DNA of 56,706 nt from Epichloe hybrida (lineage: Eukaryota > Ascomycota > Sordariomycetes > Hypocreales > Clavicipitaceae). The stretch's first letter is position 1; every line of letters begins with the position of its first letter. The DNA lies in NCBI GenBank assembly GCA_019022495.1, contig JAFEKR010000104.1:1-56706 (forward strand), in the 5' to 3' direction. Positions 34,101-46,200 of the stretch are shown piece by piece. Both the position numbers and the translations under genes were made by a program. Below the pieces are notes generated by a model, which saw only the letters and a program-made list of their open reading frames with translations, had not been told where the DNA came from and ran no database searches.

Positions 34101-34652
34101 TTGCCTCACCCATTTTCTGGGCTTCGGTGGACAGTTCGCGCGAGCAAACTGCTTTGCATTTGATAAGTAAGGTTCAGCAGAGTCACAGCCAAGCTTGTAG
34201 AAGTGCTCGTCGAGGGTGCGCCCCTGTAAATGGGGTAGGTCGAAGGCGATAGGCCCGGACGTATCGGTGTTTCTGCCCAGGAGGTCGTGGCGTTGCAAGT
34301 GATCCTTGGAGAGTTTGACAAGGTTTTCGGGTGGTGGTTTGCACCCGTCGGGAAATATTTGCTTGAAAACGTGGGCGCTGAGTTGCTGAACACCAATTTC
34401 GTTGTACCTTGATTGTGATGGGACTGCGGCAAGGCAATCAGTTTACGACTGTTGAGGTGAGGAGATTGCGAATAAGTGCATACTTGATAGACTGTCATGG
34501 TGCTTTGTGTTTTCTTGTCGAGCGACATCAGCCAGCCAGCGAACATGGGCTTGCCAGGCCAAACGACGATGCGCATGGTGACGAGCAATGCGCACGAAGC
34601 TTGCTGTCGAGGCACGCTGGACGTGGCTCGCAGCGGGACAAAGCGAACTCAT
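31158..34652 (-). CDS. MIP1: Mitochondrial DNA polymerase gamma
   Basis: Family A polymerase that replicates mitochondrial DNA. Two exons (34484–34652 and 31158–34423) give 1144 residues; a 60-base intron (GTATGC...CCGCAG) joins DSLS to IPSQSRYNEIGVQQLS. Exon 1 has an Arg/His-rich presequence (MSSLCPAASHVQRASTASFV). Exonuclease motifs: FDTEVMW (Exo I), VGHNVGYDRARV (Exo II), and Exo III near LDYCAADVAITHRIY. Polymerase motif A is FVGADVDSEELWIASLVGD, motif B lies in NDAKVFNYGRIYGAGLKFA, and motif C is TVHDEIRYIVHEED. A C-terminal extension of about 230 residues beyond the polymerase domain is present, as in fungal Mip1. All catalytic acids are visible. The track ATG at 34298 lies inside the conserved region and is rejected. 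Confidence 0.97.
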
Positions 34653-35244
34653 AAGCGACAGTGCTGCATCACTACAGGGCTTCTATGCGCCTCGAGTTGT
34701 TGATGCGGAATGCGAAGTCGTGGCACTTAGGATTGCTGCTCATGTAGATACAGTCAATGTCGTCAGGAAGCAAAAGAAGTTTTGCCCGTCCCGTCCGCCA
34801 TTCGTCAGGACTCAGGAGAAGGACTACTAGTCTAGGCCCGATCCGGCCAGGGAGCGGAGTCGGCTTCCTGCAGGGCTCTGATCCGCGTGCAAATGTACTC
34901 CGTACATATTACATACAACGGACATGTAATCCGTATGGAGTGGTCCCTTCGTCCCTTCCCAACCCGAGTGCACAAGGCAGCCCGGCTGTTCATTGGCTCC
35001 GCTCCCTGTCGCCTCTAAAAAGTGACGGATCGGATCATGACCTGCTGAGCAACTCGAGACTTCTACCAAGTAATCCTGACATGAGCATCTTGTTGCCCAA
35101 ACCAACCCTTGAATTTCCCCCTCGATTTTTTGCCTCCGTTGAACGTTCGCCTCTCCTTGCACTTTTTTCCGCCCGGCGCTGCATCCGACGACGATACAGT
35201 TCTCACCTCACCCATGCACCCATACACAAACCTCGTGCACCGAC
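34653..35244. other. Divergent promoter region, MIP1 / RING gene
   Basis: 592 bases. A palindrome-like GTACTCCGTAC at 34895–34905 is followed by TACATATTACATAC and CCGTATGGAGT at about 34931–34941. T/C-rich sequence near 35115–35175 may be the leader of the RING gene. No other gene is visible. Confidence 0.55.
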
Positions 35245-36514
35245 ATGCCCTCGCCTTCTGCCCTTGCCACGACAATGGTCACGGCAGCCCGTGTCGATCC
35301 CATGCTTCTATCTCGTCCTGACGCTCTCTCCGAACCGTCTCAAGCGCCGTCGATGCTGCCACAGCTGCCACAGGTGCCGACTGCCGACCGCCCACCCGTG
35401 GCACGATCCTCCTCATCCCCCTCACCCAGACAACACATCTCCGTGCCTCTTGTTTCCACAACGTCGAGACGCACGTCTCGCGCGGAAAACCCGCCCACGC
35501 CGTCCACGCCGACCCGAAGCCGAAGGAACTTGCGAATGCACTCGCGCCGCCGCAGCACAACTACCAGCACCCTTCACCACCCACCGGCTCAGTGGGGTGA
35601 GGACACCATTGCCTGCCACGCACCCTCCGACAGCGCAACAACAAATCGCCTCGGCGTCGGTGGCGGCGTCGGTGGCGACGACGACGAAGACTTTCTGAGC
35701 GCCTTTGCCGACCACGACTTTTCTTCGCCCTCGAGCTATCCATCTTTCACAACAAACCTGCCGGCCGCTCGCGAGGCGTCACCACTAGACCAGGCTGCCT
35801 TCCAGCCTCGCCAGGCCGCTGCCGCCGCCGCTACTGCCGCGCCTCCTCGCCGCACGTCAACGTACTCTCGCCTGTTTGCTGTACCTGCACGATCAACAAC
35901 ACAGCTGTCCGCCTCGAGTGTCGGAGAATCGCAAAACACCCTCTTCTCCAATGAAGACTGGGATGAGCCATTGTCTCAAAGCTCACCCGGCTCTTTCTCG
36001 GATATGATGCCGCCGCCATCCCGGCTACACCATCTACCCAGCGGAATCGACGTCTCGTCTATTCACAAACGGCAACATACACTTGCTTCGGACGTGGCCG
36101 TGAATAACGCGTTAGTTGACTCACTGCAATTACCATCAATTCCAGACGACGACTTATTCGGGGATAGCCTCGTGCCGCAAGTGTTGGAATCACTTGACGG
36201 CGAAGATATGACGACCATAGACTTGACAGACGCAACCGATGTTCCTCACGACCTGACGAGACAGTCTTAGAGGATAGTCTCACGAGCCATGAACTGATGA
36301 GCAAAACTCCTCAGGCCACTTGTACTGTGCGCAATGCCTACACTCCTCGCTGCATGTTGAAGCGACAAAGGGTAAATGTCCCATGTGTCGAGCCAAGATC
36401 GACATGAAATCCAGGTCCGCGTACAATACCAAGACGAAAGGGTTCTGGCCACTCGAACTGAAACTCATGACGGCCACGAAAAAAGGCAAGCGAAAAGCCG
36501 AGGATATCTCATGA
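35245..36514 (+). CDS. SLX8/RNF4-like RING-finger ubiquitin ligase, RING domain broken
   Basis: Fungal protein with a long Ser/Thr/Pro-rich disordered N-terminus and a C-terminal RING, resembling SUMO-targeted ubiquitin ligases that act on sumoylated nuclear proteins. Frame 35245–36270 (341 residues) includes an acidic SIM-like TTIDLTDATDVP and stops after DLTRQS. The second half of the RING continues in another frame at about 36311–36514: GHLYCAQCLHSSLHVEATKG, KCPMCRAKID, then WPLELKLMTATKKGKRKAE, the normal C-terminus. The first half of the RING (the leading CxxC pair and the stretch up to the first His/Cys) is missing; about 50 bases with stops stand where roughly 90 coding bases are expected. 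No GT–AG intron repairs the frame. As given, the product would lack a functional RING: either a pseudogene or a local assembly error. Confidence 0.8.
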
Positions 36515-37361
36515 CGAGTCATCATGGTGGAGCTCTTTTCCGACGATGCTCGTGTAACCACGATGACGAGTTGTCGAAGACTCGCGATGACGTAATTCCG
36601 TCATGAATTGACGAGGACAATGTACATGGAGCAAGCGACCTGTCATGTAGCACAGAGGACTCGACCGATATTGTCACCGTGAAAACATCAGAGGTCGCCT
36701 CTTGATAACATCGAGGAGCACACGCACTTCTCACATGGCGATATTCGTATATAGTAAAACTCGAACGGATTAGTCCAAGTTCAACTGCGGTCGCGAACCA
36801 CTGTATCCTGCGCCAACGTAGCCATAAAGTTCATCGCTAACTCTGCTGTATCGTAGCCCGTTTTATAACTTGCGCTTATTCCTATCAGGTTCATCTAGAA
36901 CTAGTCACTATAATTCGAATGCATCATACTAGCTGGGTATCGCTAGCAATCCATGTCTCTTCTAGATGTGGCCACAACCAATGAGCCCGGAAAATTATAA
37001 ACATCTCATGCCTTGAGAAATATGAAAAGTGAAATAAGTACCCCCTCCTTTTGACAACGCAGAGCAGTCTATCTTGGATCAATATAAAACAGCGACGCAG
37101 CTATGCGGACCCCTTCCATCCAGCAGAAATAACATTCCAGAGAATGATAAATACCGCTTCACTTTTTGTACTTCATCTACCCATCTCTCGAGGCGGCGAC
37201 CCCTCCCGTCGTGTGATCAATGTCCAACCGTGTCGGCAATCCTTGGTCTGGCAGGCACGCTGTCAATCTCAAATCGCTATACATACCCTTTACGTCCAAA
37301 CGCCGTACACTCTTTACTACAGTTTGATCTGAAAAATCCCGGTACTAGCATGCTCGATTTT
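36515..37361. other. Convergent intergenic region, RING gene / NUP192
   Basis: 847 bases of 3' flanks, AT-richer than average from about 36730 to 37060. TGACGAGT-like words recur near 36512–36625, including an inverted TGACG...CGTCA pair at 36588–36603. No convincing coding frame, tRNA or repeat array is found; the 215-residue frame starting at 37074 overlaps NUP192 in antisense and is not credible. Confidence 0.5.
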
Positions 37362-40300
37362 CTAATGGAAGAGCGAATGGCTCGGTCGAACCGGCTCCAC
37401 GACTGCTTCGTTCTCATACTCCAGAAACCCCGTCGCGGCAATAACTACCATGAGTGCATCGGCCAGATCGCCCACTTTCTCGTCCAAGCCATCATTGCTT
37501 GCGCCCCCGCCGATGCCAGCACTCCTCTTGAGAGTGTGCGTCACCAGCATACGATTGTCGGTGAGGAATTTGCGTCCTTGAACAGTGTTGTGGCTGCCCC
37601 TGCTGAGGAGGGCGGCGCCAACGATGCGGACCACCTTGGCCAGGAGGTCGTAGTGTTGCTCCAGGGCTTGAGAGTTTTGGGCGTCGCTTTGGAGTTCGGG
37701 GTCGGCGGTGAAGAGGCCTGACGTGTCAATGGCGCGGAAAAGGTTGGCGTAGAGGATGCATTTGGCGCCGGTGCGTGACTGGGCTATTTGCAGGAGGAGG
37801 GCCAAACGGGCATTCTGGTAGTTGCGTTGATCTGTGTGGCCTGCGCGGTGAGACCTGGTGATTAGGAGCGCCATGGTGCATGGATAGTTTGGGAACAGGC
37901 AAGACTTACCAGACGCATACGCGTCGTGCCACTCGTGCATGAGGTTGCGGAGGGAGTCGACGACGATGCCAATAAAGTTGAGTCGATTGAGCGTCTCGAC
38001 AACGTAGCTGTCATTCTCTTGACGGCCAACATGAACCAATGAAACAAGGAGCACCAGAGCGGCAGACTGACAGCTGGCTTCGCCACAGTAGGCGTCGTCG
38101 CAAATAACGTTGATCAGGCGTTCGCCATATATTTGAATCGTCTTGGTTGTCTTGGGCCGCGATGGATCCAGCGCTCCCTGCTCCGACATGCCCGTGAGAT
38201 AACGATAGCAAATTTCATAGTACACTGAACGAAGTTCTGGAGTGCCAGCCCACTTCCCAATAGCCTGCAAGCAAATCTGGAACAATTGGTACAGTTTATC
38301 GCCGACGAGGTTACCAATTGACTGGCCGTGTTGATCTGTTGGGTCCTGCTTGCCTAGCTCCAACTTGGACAGCAACACTCGGGCTATTGTTGCCAGCTCG
38401 AGCGCTTCCCCTGGCCGCTCTGATGCGAACGCCTCGAGGCTTGGCAACACTGCCTGAAGAGCTTGAAGGAAGAACGATGTCTGTGCCGTACCCTTGTAGT
38501 CGTTGCACTCAATCATGACAAGCAGTAATCTGGTCCACGACCTCAAAACCTTGACGCATTGGGTGGCGATTTGTTTTTGGCGGTTCGTGGAAACCAGGTA
38601 TTCGAGGATCATCGCTCCCTCCCTTTCAACTGCAGCGAGATCCTGGGCTGATATGATGGTACCCTGGCTATGAGATTCGCCCCGTTTGAGCAGTAGTATC
38701 TCTCTGACTCGGTCTGTGTTGTGAACTGCATTGTCATCGGCATCATTCTCCAGGCAGACACTGATGTCCACGTCTTTGTAGAACTGGATGGGCGGAGGCG
38801 GTATTTCCCAAATGCCCTCTGGGAGAAGGAAATCGAACAAATCGAATACCGTCGGTGTCTGGGTGGCTTGGTTGCCATCCCCAATAACTTGGCCGTTCAG
38901 GGCATCGAAGATCCTCCGCTTCATGCTTGGTATCTTGCCTTGGGAGATCATACACAGCTCCATGGCCATGTACTCGAGGGCTGTGCTTCTTATTGTCAAG
39001 AAGTCTATCAGTGTCGCAGCCCCCTCAGTTATGGGGAAATGAAGCACTGCAACGTTCTGTCCTTCCCAGAGAAGATCAGGCTGGATGACAGTTTCGCGGA
39101 TAAGGAGATGGAAGAGAAATTCGTTGGTTCGCAGCTCATCAATCACAAGAGAGGCCGAGAGCGGCGAGCTCCAGAGAATATGGAGAATGCGCATTACTTT
39201 GGATTTGATCGCAACCAGCCATTGCCGCGTACCCTCACCATCTCCAGATGGAATTTCCATCAACAGTCGGAGCAGAGTGTGGAACAAAGCCGTTTGGTTG
39301 GAAAATGCACCGTTGCTCTCAATCGTCACAGAGTCCACGTCACACTTGAATCCGAGAAGTAAGTGAGCAATGGTTGGCTCTTTGGGGGTTGTGCCGAGAC
39401 ACTGGAGGAGGAAATCCAAGATGTAGATTTTGGTGATGTAATTGGGGGACTCCGCCTCACGACCAGCTTCAAGCGGCGCCATGAGCTCGGAGACGAAGGA
39501 ACGGGCTATAGACTCATGTTCACCGTTGGCTTCCATGGCCACAATGGCCTTGTTGCAATGGGGATGACGGCCGGATCCTGACCACGTCGCTGCGATTTTT
39601 GACGACGATGACATCTTTTCTAGGAGCTTGAGACAGGCCAACGTCAAATCGGGATGTTCGATTCCGCAATAATTGCCCAAATCCACAACGAGATTTAGTC
39701 GAGTGACGAGTCCATCCTGAAATGAAGCGTATGCTGCATTTGCTACGGGTTGGCGGCGAGGTCCTGACTGCGTCTTAATGAGCGGCCGGACCAGATCAAG
39801 ATAAGTGGCTTCTAGATCAAGAACTTTTGAGATGACTTCAACAGCTCGCAAAATACCAAGAATCAACGGCGAGTCTGGAGCCGCATTGCCGACATCCGCC
39901 GGCTCTTGATGAATCGTGCCGAACAATGCGATCATGACTCTATCGTTGAACATCCACTCCATGACTCTGGCGAACGGATGTCTCTGGACATACGTTGCGA
40001 GATCTGAGGCAGCAATGACAGAGTCAATGTTGATAGTTGTCTCGTTCGCAAAAACAATCAAGTCCTCGTTAAACGTGGACAAGCATGTCAGAATGAAGTC
40101 GAGACAGCTTAATTTAAGCACCCGGAGTTGATGCTTGTCCTGCAAATCTTGCACCTTGTTCGCAAACACCAAACCCATGACAAAATCCACATACACTTCA
40201 ACACCAGGATTTCGCGAGTTTGACCCCAGGCTTTCGGGAAACGGAAGTGAGTCGTTCAATGGGCTGCTGTCAATCGCTGGCGACATCAGAGACAGAAGCA

Positions 40301-42547
40301 ATTGCACGAACGATTCTGGGTCCTCAAAGCCGCTGCTCATCACGTCTAATATGCGGTCCATGGACATGAGTGGTGCAGGTTGGGCTGGCCTAACGGTGCC
40401 GGCAGACGCTCCAGCGTACCCCCCAGTAATCCAGTTTTCCAAGCAAGCCCACATAGTGTAGCTCTCTTGGGTCGTTTTCCTCGACATGAGCGCTTTCAAA
40501 ACAAAAAAGACGCAGCCTCGCAGTCTGGGGGGGACAGGGCTGCTGGCTAGTTCATAAAGCATATCCACTAGGTTGTAGTTGGCGTTCTGCAGCAAGAACA
40601 GACGTGTAGTTTCGCTCTCCGTGGACAGTTTTGTCATCAAGCGGAGATAGCATTCGAGTAGCATTGCTGATTCGGGTTCCGTCTCGACTTGTTCTGTGGG
40701 TGGTTTGCCCCCTCGGAATCTTAACGTGTGCGTTGTCGTTGGCTTCTGTCTGATCTTTTCGGAGAAGAAGTCGAGTTCCCTGAAAATTTGTGTCCATGTG
40801 AGTGATTGCGATCTCCTCATCTTCCCTGAGGATTGATGACCATCATCGAGAAGGAACTCATGTGCCGCTGTGGCACAGTCATCATTTCCGGCGATGGCTT
40901 GGAGCATTTCGCAAAAGGCAGTCACAAGCGGAGTAGATGCTCGCCTGGAGGCCCAGTGCATGAAACCTGCGAGATTGCTATCGGGGTCTGCCCAGAAGTT
41001 GGACGCCGCGTCTGGCCGGCCCTCATAGGAATAGGCTATTATGAGGAGGAACCTCTCTAGGTCCAGATCTTGCTCATGTGCCTGACTCAGCTGACGTTGC
41101 TCATCTTCCTCAACTCTGAGTTTCCTCAAGACATCCGGTAGATTGGAAATAAATGCATCCACAAACACTTCGATTTGTGACATCAGGCACAACTGAAAGA
41201 ATCCCGCAAACTGCACTGAATCGGCCGCCAGCGCAGTTGATTTCCTCGTCAACCAGTTGCGCATCCCCACACGAACCGAGTCGTGCCAGTCCGCAGGCTT
41301 CACATCTCCAGCAACAGACAGCAGGAAGTCGAAGGCGCCGTCCTTGAGGGCGTCGAGGAACTGTTTCGACCGTTGTCGGTCTTCTTCGTCCAAGTCAGTG
41401 CCGGGAGGGATTGCAGCCTCTGGCGGGTCGTCGAGGTAGAAGCCGCTATACTCGGCTAGCCACCATGCTCTAAAAGCGGCATGAAGATGCGGTAAGGGCC
41501 AAGTCGAGTCGTCGCTTGCTGGGAACAGTTTATTATGCAATCCTCGTACTTTGATCAGATCATACCCCCCTTCCTCTGACCCAAACAGAAATATGTATGC
41601 GCCCATGGCAGGAATCAGATGTGCTATTGCAGATTAGCAATGACAGAGTGAGAGCGAACGTGGTGGAGCGCCATGTCGTTGACTGACCAAGTAAATTATC
41701 ATATTTGTCCAGCTTTTTGAGTGTTGAGATAAAGTCCATGAAGTCCGACGTATCTGCCTGTCTTTTCTCGATGCAGCGACAGAGAATCACACCTAAGAGC
41801 TCATGCTGCTGGATCAAGCTGACTCGGGAGAATTCCACAGTCTCCATCTCTTCAGAGAGCTGCCCAGGCTTTACTTGGCTGAGTGTTTGGGCGGCGGCGA
41901 TTCTTTCTGCCAGCTTTTGCAGCCAATCTTTGATTTTAGCCATAGCAGTCATGCATCTCGGGACGTATCGCTTTGCTCCGCCAGGTCCAGACCGAAATAG
42001 CCTCGCCGCCACGTACATTTTGATCGTTTCCAGAGCGCTCGATTCTTCATTGTCATCCTCAGCACTGTCCAGCTCGAGAAGTAGTCTTAAAATGTCCAGG
42101 ACGTATTTGCGCTGTTGGTGAAATCGAATAATGCCACATTCCAATAAAGACCGGCCTAGGACAGACGGATCATCTTGCGATTCGAACAGGCATTTCGCAG
42201 CATCGAGTTCATCGGCATCGAGTTCGTCGGACAGTAACAGCGCGTCTTGTTGAAAGCTTTCGTTGATTGTGAACTCGTCACCTTCGATAGACAATTTTCC
42301 TGCTCAGGGATTAGTGACGCACTGCTTTGAAGATTTGCCGAGCATGAAGAAGCCCACCTGATCTGACCGTATTGCGACTCTTCTCGTTTTTCGGCGGGCC
42401 GTCCCATAACTTGCCCAACTCTCGTTCGAAAATCTGCACAAGTATCTCATTATTCAAGCTCTCGGGTGTGTCTCCATATCCAGCATTAAGCGCGACCAAT
42501 TCGCGGTGGAAGGCTTGCAAAGCATCCAGGACTGTGATTTCGGCCAT
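37362..42547 (-). CDS. NUP192: Nucleoporin NUP192 (NUP205-like inner-ring scaffold)
   Basis: Large alpha-solenoid of the inner ring of the nuclear pore complex, where it contacts Nic96 and Nup53. Four exons (42358–42547, 41688–42299, 37910–41623, 37362–37840) give 1664 residues, the usual size. Exon 1 starts MAEITVLDALQAFHRELVAL; junctions NTVRSG/KLSIEGDEF and YDNLL/AHLIPAMGAYIFLFG are in frame. The last intron is best read as 69 bases (GTAAGT...CCGCGCAG), giving AYASGHTDQRNYQNARLALL. It contains no stop, so the raw frame reads through it with 23 extra residues. The protein is almost entirely helical with no catalytic motif, as expected. Recognised blocks include VEVYVDFVMGLVFANKVQDL and LALLLQIAQSRTGAKCILYA. 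It is divergent from TEL1. Confidence 0.94.
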
Positions 42548-43250
42548 TGTAGGTTCTTGACGCTATCTATCGCATGGCGAAATCCTGCCAGTCGCAAAAC
42601 GAGTCCGAGGCAGCCGCTCAAGTAGCAGCAAGAAGGGGGTCAATGAACAACCACAATTGGTCACAGACTGAATACAGCCAAGGAGGTTGCAGTGATCGTT
42701 TTCGATATCGTGCAGCCTCGCTGCTTCCATCGCTGCTGAAGGCGAACAAAAAGCCTTCTGCGATTGTGCCATGGATGAGCTCCCAGGTGCGGGTCGGAGT
42801 AAACAGAGCAGAGGGCGGTGTGGATTCTGCCCGTCATACGGAGTATCTCCAGCCAAGCAAGCAAGCTGTGCAACATTACATTACACATTGAAGCTCCCGC
42901 AGCGCAACCGCCATCGGTCAACCAATGCAACTCGAATGCCAGGCACCAGGAGGGAACTGGCAATGGTCAATGGTATTTCGCAAGCAGATCTCGCACTGCA
43001 TGCCAATTACTTCGAACGGCCATGATTTTGGGCCTCGACGCCGACTCAATGCACTCATGAGCTTAACATGACGACAACTTCACCCGCTGCTCGTGCAGAG
43101 ATTCCCTTCACCCGTTAGCTGTTGGTCCGCATTGGCCCACGCGTTGCCGTACTTCGCGGGCTTGCTACACATGACAGCGACTCGGTGGGATCACCCCAGC
43201 CTGAAACATTGAGCGAGAAGAAGGCGTTGCGGATCAGTACTGCAAGCAAG
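42548..43250. other. Divergent promoter region, NUP192 / TEL1
   Basis: 703 bases between the two start codons. One ATACGGAGTAT word is centred at 42841. I see no gene, RNA or repeat array; the ~100-residue frames here have no conserved features. Confidence 0.5.
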
Positions 43251-46200
43251 ATGTCCTCATCACACATGTCAACTGTCATGAATTTGGCCAGTAAATAAAG
43301 CGTGCCTCTTATTCTTTGCGTTGCGCAACAATAACCAACTTTCCAGGTGATGTCAAATCTGGATCTGTCAAAAACCGCGACAAGGCCGTGGAAGGTAGAT
43401 GATTGTGTGACTCACAATTAAGCTGGGCTTGTCTAACGTGGTAGCAGAGCTTATCACACTACTCAATCCCCGCAACAGAACCGTCAATCTGTATGTAACT
43501 GTGTCAGGTCCTGCGATAATACGGGATGATCTAACTCTCTGCCTATAGCACTGATCTCGGCGACAGGAGCTATCATCACATATTTGAAAGCCTATTCAAC
43601 CTCGTCATACGCGAGAAGCCCAATTTCTACGACAGAAGGAAAAAGGAATCGGTCCGAAACGCTGCAGGCACCAGACTTACCAAATGCGCCTCCGCCATCC
43701 GAATGGCAGCTGCCAGGGCCACGCCCAAACTAGGCCGCAAAACTCTGCTGGCGTTGATAGATCACATTACGCAAGTTCTTCCTGGCCCAGACGATGATTT
43801 TGTGGCCCCTCTGGCGCAAGACTATGTCAAGACACTATCGGAGGTACTTTCGCGGCAATCTCACGTTGAATTTCTCGCTAGACAAAAAGCTGTACCTTGG
43901 GAGACCTGCGTGGATTTTCTCCTGGACATCACCTCATACGTTCTGCCAGGTGATGTTTACTCCAGTCTGATATCCGTTGCGAGGAGCTCCCCTGTTCCGA
44001 GCAGTTCGACTCCTCGCTCGAACCTGCACTCCACTGGCTCGACTCAGAGCCAGAAAAAAGGCGGACCATTTGATGGTGACTGTCTCAAAGACGCTCTAGA
44101 GAGCCTACAGTTTTTGATACAAGCCTCCAACGCGCCCGTGGCCCGATGTGGAAAATCCATAGCAAAAGTGGCCGTCCAAGTCTTGAACATGAGGCACCTG
44201 AGCCTTGGTTCCATGCAAACAATGTGTTTCTCTATCTGTAATACCATATTTGCACGTGTTCAAGCAAATGATGTCGAGTATGGACTCAAGCTGGTTAAAG
44301 ACATGGTGCCATTGATGGGTTATTGGTGGCGGGCAGACAAGGTTTCTCAAGATGAGCTTATCAGAGGCTTACGAAACGAAATTTCCAAGACCATTTCCCT
44401 CGCTCATTTCCATTTGGAGAGTCTTTCTAAACAATGGAGTTGTGATATTCAGAGTGAGATCGAGGGCCTCGCAGAGCCCCTCTGGCATGAATATTCCAAA
44501 CGCAGTGACCAATCTCGGCTTCAGTTGCACGACCTCACGTTCAATCTCTCATCATTACCTCAAGGCTCGATGCATCTGTCATTGTTCGGTGTTCGAAACC
44601 ACAACTCAGATGGAGAGAGCCACTGGGCGGTTGTGCAAAACCTTGCTCTGTTGGAGAATATCCTCTTAGCAAACAGCTCGTCCGCTGCAAGGTATGCCGG
44701 GGAGACTGGTGAACAACCACGCAAGAGACAGCGAACTAGGGAATCTCAGAGCCGCCTCAGATCCAGGCTCAGGTCGGGAATCCTGGGTACACAAATAACA
44801 GCCCTTCAGCTGGTGTGCTTTCTCATAGATGGACATGAAGTCGCAATCGATGATCTCACCGCCATCATTCAAGATCTAGCAATATGTGCAGCAGACAAGA
44901 ACCAAGTCACGGCATCGTGGGCGTTCATCGCAGCCTCAAGGTATGATGTTCCAGCTTTCTCTTTCAAGACCATACTGATCGACTTGTTAGTTGTGTGCCG
45001 CTCGTGAAAGCGAGTGGCATCGAAGCAGACCAGTGGAGACAACTATGGCACCATGCTGTAAGGTCAATAAGCGTTCCAACAATGAGTAGATCTGCCTGTT
45101 TATTGCTACATCGCATCCTGGAGGCCGAATTGCTGCCATATAGTTTGATATCAGAAGACCTTAATAGTGTCGTGACAACTCCGGATGTGAACGGCCCCGG
45201 CCTGCTTTGCGATACGTCACTCGACCTGATGCTTCACTTGTTCCATTCTAGGAACGCAAAAGTTCCGAGTGCAAGTCAAGCTACGTCAAATCACCTAATC
45301 AGATGGGTGTTTCTCAAGTGGAACCCTAGTGAGTTTGCAGTACGATGGGCTTTTGGCAGAGATAAGTAACTAAATATACTCCTAACCTAGGCGAGTTGGC
45401 ATTTGCTTCTGCGGTTTCAACTCATATCCAGCCCCTAGAGTTTGTGAATCTTATCCGAATATGTTGTGGGATTGAACCACTCTTCTGGAACGGCATATCG
45501 GCTGGTTCAGGAACTGCTATTGGCGAAGCGTGGCAGATGAGGCAAGAAATGGCACAGTATAATGAATACTTGCTGCTGTTGAATCGGGATCGGCAGAAGG
45601 TCTCGTCTGAAGTGCCGACATGTGTCTACAAGTCAGGTTTGCACCGAATCAATCCGGCAGCAGCAGATCCCAACAGCTTCTTTCCTTCGAGAAAGCTGGT
45701 ATTCGAACTATTCTCGCCAAAATTGGATGACCTGGTCGAGCTGTGCAGCACCTGGACGCAGAAGCCACAGGACGGTGGAAGTCAAATTTCCTTGGAACGG
45801 TTCCAAAGCCTCATTTCCGCATGCATGATTGGTGCTATGCTGATCCCCCAGTTTTCTGATATGAAAACTCCCCAAGCTAGTTCGACAGAGTCGACTTTGG
45901 TAAAATTGGCGGAGAAGAGTTTACTTATAGCCATGGATTCGATTGAACCATCGTCTTTTGTCGATGCGAGCCTGCGAATCTTAAGACCCTGCATGCCTGG
46001 TCTAAATACAGCTGATTTGAACATGCTACACTCATTTCACACTCCTTTGCTTCACACTCTATCTACAATATCTAATGTGATAGACCATCGGCATCCACTG
46101 CCGATCCAGGGCACAAACTCAGACCTGATGGACCTAGATGACGAATTTGACTCCCAGAGCAGCAGGATCACGCATTCAGTTGTTTTGCCCGTGCCAAGAT

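Noticed and set aside
34757..35698. A 313-residue frame spanning the MIP1/RING promoter
   Set aside because: It overlaps the RING-gene N-terminus in another frame and has promoter-like low-complexity composition with no conserved feature.
36588..36603. Inverted TGACG...CGTCA as a CRE/ATF-type regulatory site
   Set aside because: It lies in a convergent 3' flank about 75 bases after a stop codon, with 5-base arms that can arise by chance.
37074..37721. A 215-residue plus-strand frame near the NUP192 3' end
   Set aside because: About half overlaps NUP192 in antisense, the rest lies in AT-rich 3' flank, and no family resemblance is seen.
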